DNA from: Pelagibius sp028280305 | GTDB taxonomy: Bacteria > Pseudomonadota > Alphaproteobacteria > Kiloniellales > Kiloniellaceae | NCBI RefSeq assembly: GCF_965233615.1 | Contig: NZ_OZ247495.1 | Direction: 5' to 3' (one strand) | Length of the DNA: 64,000 nucleotides | Shown here: in pieces, positions 15,435-24,626 of the stretch | How positions within the stretch are numbered: the first letter of the stretch is position 1 | Layout of the letters: each line of letters starts with the position of its first letter | Notes under the pieces: model-generated | Database searches by the model: none | What the model saw: the letters and a program-made list of their open reading frames with translations, nothing else | Told to the model about the DNA's origin: nothing | Position numbers and translations under genes: made by a program

Positions 15435-16297
15435 ACGGCCCCCGCCGTCATCCCGGTGATGATTTGCCGGGAAGCCACAAAGGTAAAGATGATCGGCGGA
15501 ATCGCCAGCAGCATGCCCGTGGCCATGATGACCCCCCAATCGATGTCGTACTCGGTCAGCGAGTTGACGATGGTGACGGGGACGGTTCGCGAGTTGCGGT
15601 CGGCCAGGGTGTTCGCCAGCAGGAACTCGTTCCAGGCGATCCGGAAGGTGAAGATCGCCGCCGCCGCCAGGCCCGGCTTGATGATCGGCAGCACGATCAG
15701 GAAGAAGACCTGGAACGGCCCGGCGCCGTCCATGCGGGCGGCTTCTTCCAGTTGGATCGGCACCTGAACGATGAAGCTCTGCAAAATCCAGATCACAAAG
15801 GGCAGGTTCATCGCCACATAGATGAGGATGATGCCGCTGCGGGTGCCGTCGATGCCGAACTGGAACGACCAGATGCCGAACACCGGCACCAGCAGGACCG
15901 CCGGCGGCACCATGCGCATCAGCAGGGTGGTCAGGGAAACCGTCCCCCTGCCCACGAAGCGGAAGCGTACGATGGCATAGGCGGCCATGCAGCCCAGCAC
16001 CAGCGTCAGGCTGGTGGAAATCAGGGCGATGATCAGCGAGTTGACGAGCGCGCGCCCGAAAGTCGGGTCGCAGTAATCGACGCTCGCCGGCTCGTACCAC
16101 AGCATGTTGCAGAGCGCTGCCTCGTAATTCTGGATCGTCGGCATGAAGATCAGACCCGAGGTGTCGGACATGATGTCGACGTTCAGTTTGAACGACGTGA
16201 TCAGCATCATGACAATCGGCCCGACCGACATCACGACCAGAGCCACGATCAAGGCATAGTAGGCAGGGTGCTGTCTGTCGTAGCTGGGCGCGCTCAT
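15425..16297 (-). CDS. Carbohydrate ABC transporter permease (MalG type)
   Basis: 290 residues with six hydrophobic spans. The EAA loop is seen at QLEEAARMDGAGPFQVFFLI, the site that docks with the ATPase. The N-terminal TM (YYALIVALVVMSVGPIVMML) and the periplasmic loop before the permease core are typical of MalG/UgpE-like inner-membrane subunits. The ATG overlaps the upstream permease gene by 4 bp. It belongs to an operon in the order ATPase, binding protein, permease, permease, cytochrome b561-like. The sugar or polyol is not identifiable from the sequence. Confidence 0.93.
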   Translation of the reverse strand: MSAPSYDRQHPAYYALIVALVVMSVGPIVMMLITSFKLNVDIMSDTSGLIFMPTIQNYEAALCNMLWYEPASVDYCDPTFGRALVNSLIIALISTSLTLVLGCMAAYAIVRFRFVGRGTVSLTTLLMRMVPPAVLLVPVFGIWSFQFGIDGTRSGIILIYVAMNLPFVIWILQSFIVQVPIQLEEAARMDGAGPFQVFFLIVLPIIKPGLAAAAIFTFRIAWNEFLLANTLADRNSRTVPVTIVNSLTEYDIDWGVIMATGMLLAIPPIIFTFVASRQIITGMTAGAVKG

Positions 16298-17214
16298 ATC
16301 TCGTCGACCTCGGCCGCGGCGCGCAGACGCATTGCCCGCGCCTCGGCCAGTTTGTTGTAGAAAAACATCGCGAGCGTGAGCAGCAGGAGCAGCAGGAGGA
16401 GATAGTTCGACATCGCCGCCGCCTCGCCGAGCTCGCGGAATTCAGAAGCGGTTCGTGAAATGCGCAGGCTGAGGATTTCCGTCGAAAGACCCGGTCCGCC
16501 GTTGGTCAGAACCAGGATCACCTCCAGAACCTTGAAAGCGTCGATCAGGCGCAGCAGGCAGGTGACGACCAGGACGGGCATCATCAGCGGCAGCTTGATA
16601 TAGACAATCTGCTGCCAGCCGTTTGCCCCGTCGATCCGCGCGGCTTCGATGGCCGACTGCGGCAGCGACTGCAAAGCCGCCAGCGAGAGGATGAAGATGA
16701 AGGGCGTCCACTGCCAGATATCGGCGATGATGACCGAGGCAAAGGCCCAGCTGCCGTCCGACAGCCAGGGGATCGGCTCCAGACCCAGGTTCTTCAGCGT
16801 GCGGTTAAAGATCCCGACCGTTGGATGGTACATGTAGCGCCACATCAGACCGACCACGATGGGCGCGATCATCATCGGCAGGATGAACAGCGTGCGCAGC
16901 ACCGACATGCCGCGGATGTTGCGGTCGAGCAGCAGGGCAAGGCCGACACCGATCACCATTTCCAGCGACACGACGATCGCCGAGAATTTCAAGGTGACCC
17001 AAAGGCTTTCACGGAAGCTGTCGTCACCCAACAGATTGACGTAGTTGCGAAGGCCAATGAATTCCGCCTCACCGATCCGCTGGCTCGGGTTCCAATCCAG
17101 AAAGCTGGCGTAAACCATGTAGCCGATGGGATAGAGCAAAGCCACGACCAGCACCGCCCCGGCGGGAGCCAGGAACATGTAGGGCGTCAGACGGTTGGCG
17201 AGGGCTGGTTTCAT
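16294..17214 (-). CDS. Sugar ABC transporter permease (MalF type)
   Basis: 306 residues from ATG 17214 (an upstream extension to 17289 lacks support). It has six membrane spans starting LTPYMFLAPAGAVLVVALLY and the EAA motif ALQSLPQSAIEAARIDGANG that contacts the ATPase. A late leucine-rich helix (LLLLLLLLTLAMFFY) is the last span. It partners the MalG-type permease, with which it overlaps by 4 bp. The ABC operon is controlled from the divergent LacI gene, judged by the operator at 19821. Confidence 0.93.
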   Translation of the reverse strand: MKPALANRLTPYMFLAPAGAVLVVALLYPIGYMVYASFLDWNPSQRIGEAEFIGLRNYVNLLGDDSFRESLWVTLKFSAIVVSLEMVIGVGLALLLDRNIRGMSVLRTLFILPMMIAPIVVGLMWRYMYHPTVGIFNRTLKNLGLEPIPWLSDGSWAFASVIIADIWQWTPFIFILSLAALQSLPQSAIEAARIDGANGWQQIVYIKLPLMMPVLVVTCLLRLIDAFKVLEVILVLTNGGPGLSTEILSLRISRTASEFRELGEAAAMSNYLLLLLLLLTLAMFFYNKLAEARAMRLRAAAEVDEI

Positions 17215-17302
17215 AAGGGCCCGGGTCCGTTCCGGCGAAGCGACAGCTTGCAGGGATGAGGCGGGACACCGATCCAAGCGGACCGGCATCCCGCATCAAC
17301 CC

Positions 17303-18631
17303 TTACTGCCAGGTGTAGTAGCCGGCTTCGTCCATGATGGCGCGGGCCCGCTCGGCGACGCCATTCAGGGCCTCCTGAGGATCGAGATCCTCGGTCAGCA
17401 CCTTGGACATGGTCGTGCCGATATCGGCGTTGATCTTGCCCCAGGTGGGGATGATCGGACGCCAGTCGGGGTCGGCGTACTTCAGCGCTTCGCCGAAGGT
17501 CGCCGAATAGGGATACTTCTCGTTCAGCTCGGCATTCTGATAGGTCGAGAAGCGCGAGGGATTACCCCCGGCCATGGCCACCAGCAGATCGCCCTTCTTC
17601 GACGTCAGCCACTGCATCAGCAGAAAGGCTGCCTCTTTGTTCTGGGCGTTTTTGGGAATGGCGATGCCGAAACCGCCGGTCTGGCTGCCGCGGCGCACGC
17701 CGGCCGGATGCAGGGCGTAGCCGACCTTGCCGGCCACCGTGCTGCTTGACGGATCTTCAAAGCCGGCGGCAAAGGCGATGGAGTCCATGAACATCGCCGC
17801 CTGGCCCTGCTTGAAGGCGGCCGCGGCCTCGGCGGGACCAAAGGTCTGCGCGCCCTCGGGACCGCAATCGACAATCGTCTTCAGCGCCTTGGCGGCCGCA
17901 ACGCCCGCATCGTTGTTGATGATCGGGTTCCAGGCGTCATCGAAGACGCGGCCACCCAGTGGTGCCAGATGAAGCAGGAAAGCGTGACTGGCCTGATGAC
18001 CCGAGGCCGCACGCGAAGCCATGCCGCCCATGCCGGGTTCGACCTCGGGAATCTTGCAGGCCGCTTCCAGCAGCTGGTCGTAAGTCTCCGGCACCGGAAT
18101 ACCGTGCTTCTCGAAGATGTCCTTGCGATAGGCAAGCACCGAGGTTTCAGATCCAAAAGGAATACCGAAGGTAGAGCCCGTCTTGCCCGGCAGATAGCCT
18201 TTCACCCCGCCGGCAACGCCGATGTTCTGCACATAGCCGTCGATCAGGTCTTCACTGTCGTAGTTCGGGTCGGCCAACTTCGGGTTCATGAAAAACCGGG
18301 CCAGATTCTCCAACTGATCGGCGAAGACGTAATCGGCCTTGGAGAAGACGACATAGGCAATCAGGTCATAGTCGCCCCGCGCCTTCGTCAGCTCCAGGGT
18401 CTGGCGCTCGCGCATCTTCAGATATTGAAGCTGATCCACCTCGACCCTGATGCCGGTTTCCTTGGTGAATTCCGGCAGTACCTTCATCACCGCGTTGTAG
18501 TGCGGATGCGCGGGGAAGTTCACGACCAGGGTCGTTCCCTCATAAGGCTCGTATGGATTGGCCGCAGTGCCCGATACCCAGAGGGCGAGGCCGGTTGCCA
18601 TCGCCAAGGTTGCTTTCCAGTGTTTCCTCAT
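17303..18631 (-). CDS. Extracellular sugar-binding protein of the ABC importer
   Basis: A 442-residue type-1 solute-binding protein. The signal peptide KHWKATLAMATGLALWVSGT is followed by ANPYEPYEG, with cleavage probably after TAA. The body has the bilobal family pattern (LVVNFPAHPHYNAVMKVLPEF, GIPFGSETSVLAYRKDIFEK). ATG 18631 has GGGAGGG 6-7 nt upstream. It delivers the substrate in the periplasm to the two permeases. The many aromatic and acidic residues suit a sugar or polyol, but the ligand is unknown. Confidence 0.92.
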   Translation of the reverse strand: MRKHWKATLAMATGLALWVSGTAANPYEPYEGTTLVVNFPAHPHYNAVMKVLPEFTKETGIRVEVDQLQYLKMRERQTLELTKARGDYDLIAYVVFSKADYVFADQLENLARFFMNPKLADPNYDSEDLIDGYVQNIGVAGGVKGYLPGKTGSTFGIPFGSETSVLAYRKDIFEKHGIPVPETYDQLLEAACKIPEVEPGMGGMASRAASGHQASHAFLLHLAPLGGRVFDDAWNPIINNDAGVAAAKALKTIVDCGPEGAQTFGPAEAAAAFKQGQAAMFMDSIAFAAGFEDPSSSTVAGKVGYALHPAGVRRGSQTGGFGIAIPKNAQNKEAAFLLMQWLTSKKGDLLVAMAGGNPSRFSTYQNAELNEKYPYSATFGEALKYADPDWRPIIPTWGKINADIGTTMSKVLTEDLDPQEALNGVAERARAIMDEAGYYTWQ

Positions 18632-18659
18632 GACTTTCCCTCCCAGGGGTTGGTTTCTT

Positions 18660-19742
18660 TTAGAGCGTGAGTCCCGTTTCTTTATCGAAGACCATGATGT
18701 CCTCGGGCTTGACGCCGAATGTCATGGTGACGCCGGCCTTCATCGGCGAGGCGCTGTCGTGCTCGACCAGAATTTCCGCATCGCCGCAACGGGTCACCAG
18801 GACCGAGTGGGCGCCGAGATACTCGGACACGGCGAGATGGAGATCGATGGGTGCGGCGTAGGTCAGTTCCGTGCTGAAGGCCGAGGGCCGGATGCCGATA
18901 GTGACCGCCTTGCTCGCATGGCCGGACAACCGGGCCTTCAGAGCGTCTGCCAGGGGCAGCGTAAAGCCGTTGCCTTGAACGCTGAGCACATCGCCGGCCG
19001 CGGTCAGCTCGGCCTCAAGGAAATTCATCGTCGGGCTGCCGATGAAACCGGCAACGAACCTATTGGCCGGGGTTTTGAAGAGCTCTTCGGGCGAGCCCTG
19101 CTGCTGTATGACGCCTTCGGACATCACGACGATCCGGTCGCCCAACGTCATCGCCTCGATCTGGTCATGGGTCACGTAGACCATGTTCTTATCGAGGGTG
19201 TCGCGCATCTCGGCCAGCTCAGTACGCATCTTGGCGCGCAGCTTCGCATCCAGGTTCGACAGAGGTTCATCGAACAGAAAAGTGGAGGAGTTGCGCACCA
19301 GCGCCCGGCCCATGGCCACCCTTTGGCGCTGCCCGCCGGACAGCTCGGCCGGCTTGCGGTCGAGCAGATGGGCGATGTTCAGCATCTTGGCGACGCGGCC
19401 GACCTTCTCTTCGATCTCGGCTTTGGAATTGCGTTGAAGCCGGAGCGCGAAAGACATGTTCCGGGCGATGTTCATATGCGGATAGAGCGCGTAGTCCTGG
19501 AACACCATCGCCAGGTCGCGGTCCTTCGGCTCCAGTCCACTGATCGGCCTGTCGTCGAAGTAGATCTCGCCGCCGCTGAGGCTTTCCAGGCCGGCGAGCA
19601 TGCGCAGGGTGGTCGACTTGCCGCAGCCGGAGGGGCCGACAAGGACGGTGAATTCACCATCCTCCAGCTCCAGGTCGAGCGGCGGCAGAACACGCACGGC
19701 TCCATAGCTTTTCTCGACACCGGCAAACCGGATGTGCGGCAC
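18660..19742 (-). CDS. MalK/UgpC-type ABC transporter ATPase
   Basis: 360 residues. Walker A GPSGCGKST is at residues 36-44, the signature LSGGQRQR near 134, Walker B TFLFDEPLSNLD, and the H-loop VYVTHDQIEAMTLGDR. The C-terminal 120 residues form the TOBE/OB regulatory extension of MalK-type ATPases (IGIRPSAF). It starts at GTG 19742 behind GGGGAGG. It is the first gene of the operon, 28 bp before the binding-protein gene, and powers uptake at the cytoplasmic face. Confidence 0.94.
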   Translation of the reverse strand: MPHIRFAGVEKSYGAVRVLPPLDLELEDGEFTVLVGPSGCGKSTTLRMLAGLESLSGGEIYFDDRPISGLEPKDRDLAMVFQDYALYPHMNIARNMSFALRLQRNSKAEIEEKVGRVAKMLNIAHLLDRKPAELSGGQRQRVAMGRALVRNSSTFLFDEPLSNLDAKLRAKMRTELAEMRDTLDKNMVYVTHDQIEAMTLGDRIVVMSEGVIQQQGSPEELFKTPANRFVAGFIGSPTMNFLEAELTAAGDVLSVQGNGFTLPLADALKARLSGHASKAVTIGIRPSAFSTELTYAAPIDLHLAVSEYLGAHSVLVTRCGDAEILVEHDSASPMKAGVTMTFGVKPEDIMVFDKETGLTL

Positions 19743-19820
19743 GGTGGAACCTCCCCTATTTCTTGTTTTTTACCAGCGTCCTGAATGCCATCGCTTCTTT
19801 CAAGCGGCTATGCTAGGAAA

Positions 19821-19840
19821 CTACGTTAACGCTAACGTAG
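19821..19840. promoter_or_regulatory. LacI-type operator between the ABC operon and its regulator
   Basis: CTACGTTA (19821-19828) and TAACGTAG (19833-19840) form perfect 8-bp arms around ACGC, with the central C-G step typical of LacI-family sites. It lies 79 bp before the ATPase GTG and just before the LacI-family gene, so the regulator probably represses both directions. Confidence 0.8.
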
Positions 19841-19879
19841 ATCGCAGACTTGCAATGCAAGGGCGAGACTGGGAAGCGA

Positions 19880-20938
19880 TTGGAAGACAAGACCAAATCC
19901 CGACCCAAGGCGGCGTCCAAGCGAAGTACAAAAGCGCCCGCTAAAATTGAAGACGTGGCGCGTCACGCCGGGGTCAGCATCATGACGGTCTCCCGCGCCA
20001 TGCGCGGCGTCGAGGGGGTATCGGCAAAGAAGCGGGCGGAAATCCTGCGCCTTGCCAAGCGCCTCAACTATCAACCGAGCAGCGTGGCCGGCTCCCTGGC
20101 GGCGGCAAACTCGACCCTCATCGGTGTGTCGGTTCCGACCCTGTTCGAAGCGGTGTTCGCGGAAATCTTCGATGGCATGCGCGCCACCTTCGCCAATGCC
20201 GGCCTGCAGACCGTCATGGATACGACCGAGTACGATAAGACCCACGAGCAGAGCTGGGTCGACCGCATGATCTCCTGGCGTCCGGCGGGGATCATTCTCA
20301 GCGGCGCCGAACACAGCGCGCATACCCGGAGCCGCATTCGCGCTGCCGGCATCCCGGCCCTGGAGATCTGGGACTTCACGGAAGACCCCATCGACCTCTG
20401 CGTCGGCGTCGATCATCACGCCGCCGGGCTTGAGATGGGAGAGCACCTGGTGAAGCTGGGCTACCGGCGCCCGGCCTATGTCGGGGTCGAGCAGGACCGC
20501 GACGCAAGAGCGGAGAACCGCCTCGAAGGGCTCCGCAGTGCCTTTGAGAGCTTCGGCCTTTCGAACGATCACGACATCAGGGCCGGCAAGCAAGCCTCCT
20601 TCGAGGCCGGCTTCAACGGTGTGCGGACCATGCTTTCCACCGCAGCGCCACGGCCTGACGTGATCTATTTTCTCAACGACCACATGGCCTTCGGCGGCCT
20701 CATGGCCTGTGAGCGGGCGGGCCTGAAAGTTCCCCGGGACATCGGCATCGTCGGCTTCAACGGTCTCAACATCAACAAGGTGCTGGACAAATCGATCACC
20801 ACCTCGCTGACCCATCGCAGTCTGATGGGCGAAACCGGGGCCAAGATGCTGGTTGCGAAAATACTCGGCGCGAAAACCGAGCGAACGGTGGCCCTGCCCG
20901 TCGATCTGCAGAACGGCGAGACGACCCGCCGCCAGTAA
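19880..20938 (+). CDS. LacI family transcriptional regulator
   Basis: About 352 residues. The N-terminal helix-turn-helix IEDVARHAGVSIMTVSRAMRG and the hinge region AKRLNYQPSSVAGSLA are classical. The periplasmic-binding-protein-like ligand domain follows (TLIGVSVPTLFEAVFAEIFDG, DIGIVGFNGL). No ATG is available. TTG 19880 is chosen because a GGGAAG sequence precedes it and it leaves the operator outside the coding region; TTG 19850 is possible and would add 10 residues. A basic stretch of about 25 residues precedes the HTH, longer than usual. It probably senses the substrate of the divergent ABC importer. Confidence 0.9.
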   Translation: MEDKTKSRPKAASKRSTKAPAKIEDVARHAGVSIMTVSRAMRGVEGVSAKKRAEILRLAKRLNYQPSSVAGSLAAANSTLIGVSVPTLFEAVFAEIFDGMRATFANAGLQTVMDTTEYDKTHEQSWVDRMISWRPAGIILSGAEHSAHTRSRIRAAGIPALEIWDFTEDPIDLCVGVDHHAAGLEMGEHLVKLGYRRPAYVGVEQDRDARAENRLEGLRSAFESFGLSNDHDIRAGKQASFEAGFNGVRTMLSTAAPRPDVIYFLNDHMAFGGLMACERAGLKVPRDIGIVGFNGLNINKVLDKSITTSLTHRSLMGETGAKMLVAKILGAKTERTVALPVDLQNGETTRRQ

Positions 20939-20975
20939 AGACAGATAGAGAAGACAGATAGAGAAGAGAGCGGCG

Positions 20976-21025
20976 CCGGGCACCACCGGAATCACGATGT
21001 TCTCGTGACGCGCAGCAGTGCCCGG
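20976..21025. terminator. Nested hairpin between convergent genes
   Basis: CCGGGCAC (20976-20983) pairs with GTGCCCGG (21018-21025), with an inner TCACGA/TCGTGA stem (20992-20997, 21003-21008). It lies between the 3' ends of the LacI gene and the secreted-protein gene, so it may stop transcription from both sides. A 13-bp tandem duplication (AGACAGATAGAGA twice) precedes it at about 20939. Confidence 0.5.
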
Positions 21026-21035
21026 AACCGTTCCT

Positions 21036-22883
21036 CTAGTTGGCGTTCCGCTGCATGATGCGCCGCGGCCGCTTCACCGGCTCAGCGCTCGGCTCAGCAC
21101 CGGACTGCACCCCGCCGAGACGGCCCAGGCTGAAGTCCGAGGTCTCGCAGTTCGCCGTGCTCGAAATGCCGGTGGAACCGATCTGGCAAACCTCCAGGCG
21201 CCAGGCCCGGCTGCCGGCCAGGGGACGCAAATCGAAGTTGGCCGTGTTCCCGGTCATCTGTTGAGGCAACTGCGCCGAACGCACGCGCTGAAGACCGCCG
21301 TCCGTTCTGCGGAAGAAACGCAGGGCATAGTTGGCATTGGCCTGACCGCCGGAAAGCCGGATCACGCCCTTGCGCACCCGGCCTTCGGGGGCCTGGATGT
21401 CAAAGCCGGCCGTGGCCGCTTCGCCCACACCCGCGAGCTGCGCATTGGCACCGCCGCCCGGCTGGGCCAGACGGCCGCCGATACCCTGCTGGGAGTGTTC
21501 CTCGCGCGGCTCGACACCGATACCGCCGATACCCTGGCCGACCGGCATGGACGGGGCGCGGCAGACCACACTGAAATCCTGAGCGGTTTCATCGACCAGA
21601 TCACCGCCATTGTTGCGCAACTGCATGGCAATGCGCAGCGGTTGGCGGGCTTGCTGGACGTTGTCCCAGGAAAGAGTGTGTGTGGCCTTGAAGATGTCTC
21701 TCTCGGTATCGTCGAAAGTATACTCGAACATCTGCAGGGGCCGGTTGCCGACGGAAAGAAGAGCCCTGCCGGAAGACTCACCGCGTCCCCTTGCCACACC
21801 GGCGACCGTGATCACCTCGGGACAGTAAAGGCCGCGAAACTCGGTCTCAGACTCCACCTGATAGCTCACCGAGTCAGCTTTGGGCGGCAACACGGTGGTG
21901 AGACCGCCGTTGCCCTGACCGCAGATAAGATCATACTCCCGCCAGGGTGAGGCGAAGTTCGCGTCCACCCCGACGATCCGGATCTGGCCGCTTCTGCCGC
22001 CGCCCGTCAGTTGATAGTCCTGCGTGAAGCTGGCGGTCCCGTCGTCGCGGGTGCGGCTGTTCAGGATGTTGCTCTGCTGGCCCGTGTCGTCGACAAAGCG
22101 GAACCTGACCAGCTGATTGGGGGAAGCCGTTTCGAATTCAACCTGAAGGCCCAAGGTGCAGGCCCCCGTGTTGCTGGCCTCTTCTAAGATGTTGAGACGT
22201 GAGACGACGGAGGGTATTTCTCGGACGGGGGCCTCCCGCCTGCAGGTCACGTTCACTGCGTTCCGTCGGCTACCGACTTCGGGGGGCTCCTCCACGCCCT
22301 CGATACCGGTTGTCTCGTAGGTGACGTATCCATCCACAAAAACCTGTACCTGATGGTCCTGGGCGAAGACCTGATCCTGACTCCAGCCCTGGGACTGCAA
22401 ACGCTGGGCGTTTTGGTTACAGGCTACGGCCATGGTCGCAGCATAGTCGGTCTTTTCGATGGTGAAGCGATGAGTGCGCTCGACTCTTTTCGGGCGCCTT
22501 GTGTCATAGGAATCGGAAACACCGCTGTTGGGGAACAGCATCGTGTTGCCGTTCGGCAAAGTCATCTCGGGCCGGGCGAACCACTCAGTGACCCGGCCGG
22601 AAATCTCGGCATCGACTTCGATCTCCAGATCGCCCCGGATTGGAACCGCCGGCGAGGAGAGGCCGGTATAGGTCGATCCGTTGTTTTCGACCACCACAGG
22701 CGGCGCACTGAAGTTCGTGACAGAGGCATTGCCGTAGTCGGCGAAGGCTGCGCCGCTTGCGGCGAAGACCGCACTGAACGCGGTGGCTGACAACAGGGCG
22801 CGGCGCCAGGCAGAGCCGTGGCGGCGACGGGTGGAAAGGTGTTTTGCAGGGTGCTGGTCACCCCGGCTGCGGCGGCGGAACAT
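21036..22883 (-). CDS. Large secreted protein of unknown function
   Basis: 615 residues from ATG 22883, 6 nt after AAGGAG. After a basic N-terminus (about 25 residues) comes a signal-type helix ALLSATAFSAVFAASGAAFA, so it is probably exported. The mature part is rich in beta-type sequence, with several repeats of a theme ending in F.. D-D-T/D (for example VRFRFVDDTGQQSNILNSRT and MFEYTFDDTERDIFKATHT), suggesting several Ig-like or jelly-roll modules. It has a modest set of cysteines (ACNQN, VTCRR, ACTLG, LICGQG, LYCPE, VVCRA, EVCQIG, NCETS) spaced as possible disulphides. A Gly/Gln-rich linker (about 470-500) precedes a final module. I do not recognise the family. It stands alone, convergent with the LacI gene. 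Confidence 0.78.
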   Translation of the reverse strand: MFRRRSRGDQHPAKHLSTRRRHGSAWRRALLSATAFSAVFAASGAAFADYGNASVTNFSAPPVVVENNGSTYTGLSSPAVPIRGDLEIEVDAEISGRVTEWFARPEMTLPNGNTMLFPNSGVSDSYDTRRPKRVERTHRFTIEKTDYAATMAVACNQNAQRLQSQGWSQDQVFAQDHQVQVFVDGYVTYETTGIEGVEEPPEVGSRRNAVNVTCRREAPVREIPSVVSRLNILEEASNTGACTLGLQVEFETASPNQLVRFRFVDDTGQQSNILNSRTRDDGTASFTQDYQLTGGGRSGQIRIVGVDANFASPWREYDLICGQGNGGLTTVLPPKADSVSYQVESETEFRGLYCPEVITVAGVARGRGESSGRALLSVGNRPLQMFEYTFDDTERDIFKATHTLSWDNVQQARQPLRIAMQLRNNGGDLVDETAQDFSVVCRAPSMPVGQGIGGIGVEPREEHSQQGIGGRLAQPGGGANAQLAGVGEAATAGFDIQAPEGRVRKGVIRLSGGQANANYALRFFRRTDGGLQRVRSAQLPQQMTGNTANFDLRPLAGSRAWRLEVCQIGSTGISSTANCETSDFSLGRLGGVQSGAEPSAEPVKRPRRIMQRNAN

Positions 22884-23181
22884 ACATGTCTCCTTAAGAT
22901 GATTGGTCCTATTGCGCGGCCCAAGCCGGCAACCAGCGGTCCGTCGCCCGGTCACCCATCGGGGTTCAACGGAACGGTGACCCGATCCGGGCGGCGCACG
23001 AATTGCCGCGGAATTACGCGCAAAGCCTTCGCCAAGGAACCCGTGAATCCGCACAAACAGCGTGCAGATCTGCAGTGCAGCGCCAAGGAATCGTTAACCA
23101 AATGAGGCGGATCTCGCTGCGGCTGGCAAAGCAGGCTTTCCTAAGGTTGCCAGCATAACCCATTGAGAAAATGATGTTTTT

Positions 23182-23420
23182 TCAGGCGCTTTTCACTTCG
23201 CGTCGCTCCAGGGAGGCTGGAACGTGGGCGAAGCGTTCGCCCTGAACGGTCACATTGCCGCGCATGACCTCGGCCGCCGCCTCTGCGTCGCCGGCTTCGA
23301 TCGCCGTGATCACAATCTCGTGTTCGGCAAAAGAAGCACGCAACCGGGCGCGCAGTTGCACGCGGCAGTATGCCTTCAGGTGCTTCTGCAGGGCATCGGT
23401 CTGCTCGACAAGGAAGCCGC
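23182..23420 (-). pseudogene. Decayed C-terminal fragment of a GntR (matR-like) regulator
   Basis: The minus strand encodes GFLVEQTDALQKHLKAY, then LRASFAEHEIVITAIEAGDA and SLERREVKSA-stop. It is an approximately 80-residue copy of the end of the GntR regulator at 25542-26204, with scattered substitutions and a two-codon deletion (RARDRLRA there, RARLRA here). Similarity stops abruptly at about 23420, so the DNA-binding half is absent. This is a partial duplication, not a working gene. Confidence 0.82.
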
Positions 23421-23499
23421 CGAGAAGACAACGCTAACTTATCGAAAGCTGCCGGAAACAGTCAGTGACCATCAGCCCGCTCCGGCCGAAACCGGAGGA

Positions 23500-24501
23500 T
23501 CAAAAAACGGCGGTCGAAACGGCCGCTTTGCAGCGGGCGCGGCGGAGAACCAGCTCGGCTGCGACAAGGTCCTCCATCGCGATGCCCATGGCTTTGTAGA
23601 CGGTGATCTCTTCATCGGATGTTCGCAAAGGCGCCCGACCGACAAGGGCATCACCCAGCCTGATCGCCGTCGCGGGATCGAGCTGTTGAAGTTCCCCGCA
23701 ACCGACCGGCGGCGCTTGGAACGACGCATCGGACTCGACATAGAGTTTGTGATCACGGGCCAGGGCAACCGGCAGTTCGCCCTGCGGCGGCGCATAGCCG
23801 ACGGAGGTTACATGGGTGCCCGGCCGCACCCAGTCGGAATGGATGACCGGCTGGTAGGCGTGGGTTGCCAGGCAGACGACATCGGAGCGGCGGACCGCCG
23901 CTTCGACGTCCCGGACCGCCTTGGCTTTGGGATGCCGTTCCGCCAGCCTCTGGGCGTCCTCGAAATGCAAAGAGGCAATGAGTATCTCGTCGAAGTCACG
24001 CACCAGGGGTAGCAGGCGCAGATGCTCGCGGCCCTGAACCCCGCCGCCGATGACGGTCGCGACCCTCGCGTCGGGCCTTGCGATCTCCCGCACCGAAAGA
24101 ACGGCGGCCGCCGCGGTGCGAATGCCGGTGATGTAGGTGCCGTCCATCAGACACAAGGGGGCGCCGTTTTGCGGATCGAAGAGGTTGATCATCGCAAGGT
24201 GATTCGGAAGCCCCCGTTCGAGATTGCCTTCGAAAACCGAGACCATCTTCACCATGACCGGAGAACCCTTGCGCCAGGCCGGCATGGACAGCAGGAAGCC
24301 CTTCTCCGGGATCGTGATCTCCGGACGGTCGGGTGTCTGGACTTCGCCCCGCGCCAGCGCCCGAAACCCCTCGGCCAGGCCGTCCAGCAAAGCCTGCATG
24401 TCCAGCAGTTTGATAACGTCGGTTTCGCTGAGCGTCATAACCTGGAGGTCACCTTTGGTGATCTCCGCCGCGCTTTTCTGCAGTGAAACCCACGGCAACA
24501 T
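23500..24501 (-). CDS. Ornithine cyclodeaminase / mu-crystallin family protein
   Basis: 333 residues from ATG 24501, which has AGGAG 8 nt upstream; ATG 24438 is an alternative with no visible site. Family features are SMPAWRKGSPVMVKMVSVF (substrate side), ITGIRTAAAAVLSV, and the NAD-binding ATVIGGGVQGREHLRLL. The family includes ornithine cyclodeaminase, alanine dehydrogenase and ketimine or pyrroline-2-carboxylate reductases. The amino-acid substrate cannot be told. It is divergent from a LysR regulator, which likely controls it. Confidence 0.9.
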   Translation of the reverse strand: MLPWVSLQKSAAEITKGDLQVMTLSETDVIKLLDMQALLDGLAEGFRALARGEVQTPDRPEITIPEKGFLLSMPAWRKGSPVMVKMVSVFEGNLERGLPNHLAMINLFDPQNGAPLCLMDGTYITGIRTAAAAVLSVREIARPDARVATVIGGGVQGREHLRLLPLVRDFDEILIASLHFEDAQRLAERHPKAKAVRDVEAAVRRSDVVCLATHAYQPVIHSDWVRPGTHVTSVGYAPPQGELPVALARDHKLYVESDASFQAPPVGCGELQQLDPATAIRLGDALVGRAPLRTSDEEITVYKAMGIAMEDLVAAELVLRRARCKAAVSTAVF

Positions 24502-24567
24502 CAGGTCTGCTCCTGTTGATTTTTGACGATTAGCTGGACTCTTGGGCTCGTTTCCGGTGAGTAGAAG

Positions 24568-24579
24568 GGCAAATTTGCC
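24568..24579. promoter_or_regulatory. Palindrome in the divergent OCD/LysR intergenic region
   Basis: GGCAAATTTGCC is a perfect 12-bp palindrome, extended imperfectly by AAGG and CCTT flanks. It lies 67 bp from the cyclodeaminase start and 48 bp from the LysR start, where a LysR-type regulator would bind. Function is inferred. Confidence 0.45.
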
Positions 24580-24626
24580 TCCTTCACAAATTCCTTCGCT
24601 GCCGCAAGACATAACCAGAGGTAATA

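Noticed and set aside
22884..23181. Regulatory RNA upstream of the secreted protein
   Set aside because: Only ordinary promoter-like DNA was seen in these 298 bp; no riboswitch-like conserved fold was recognised.
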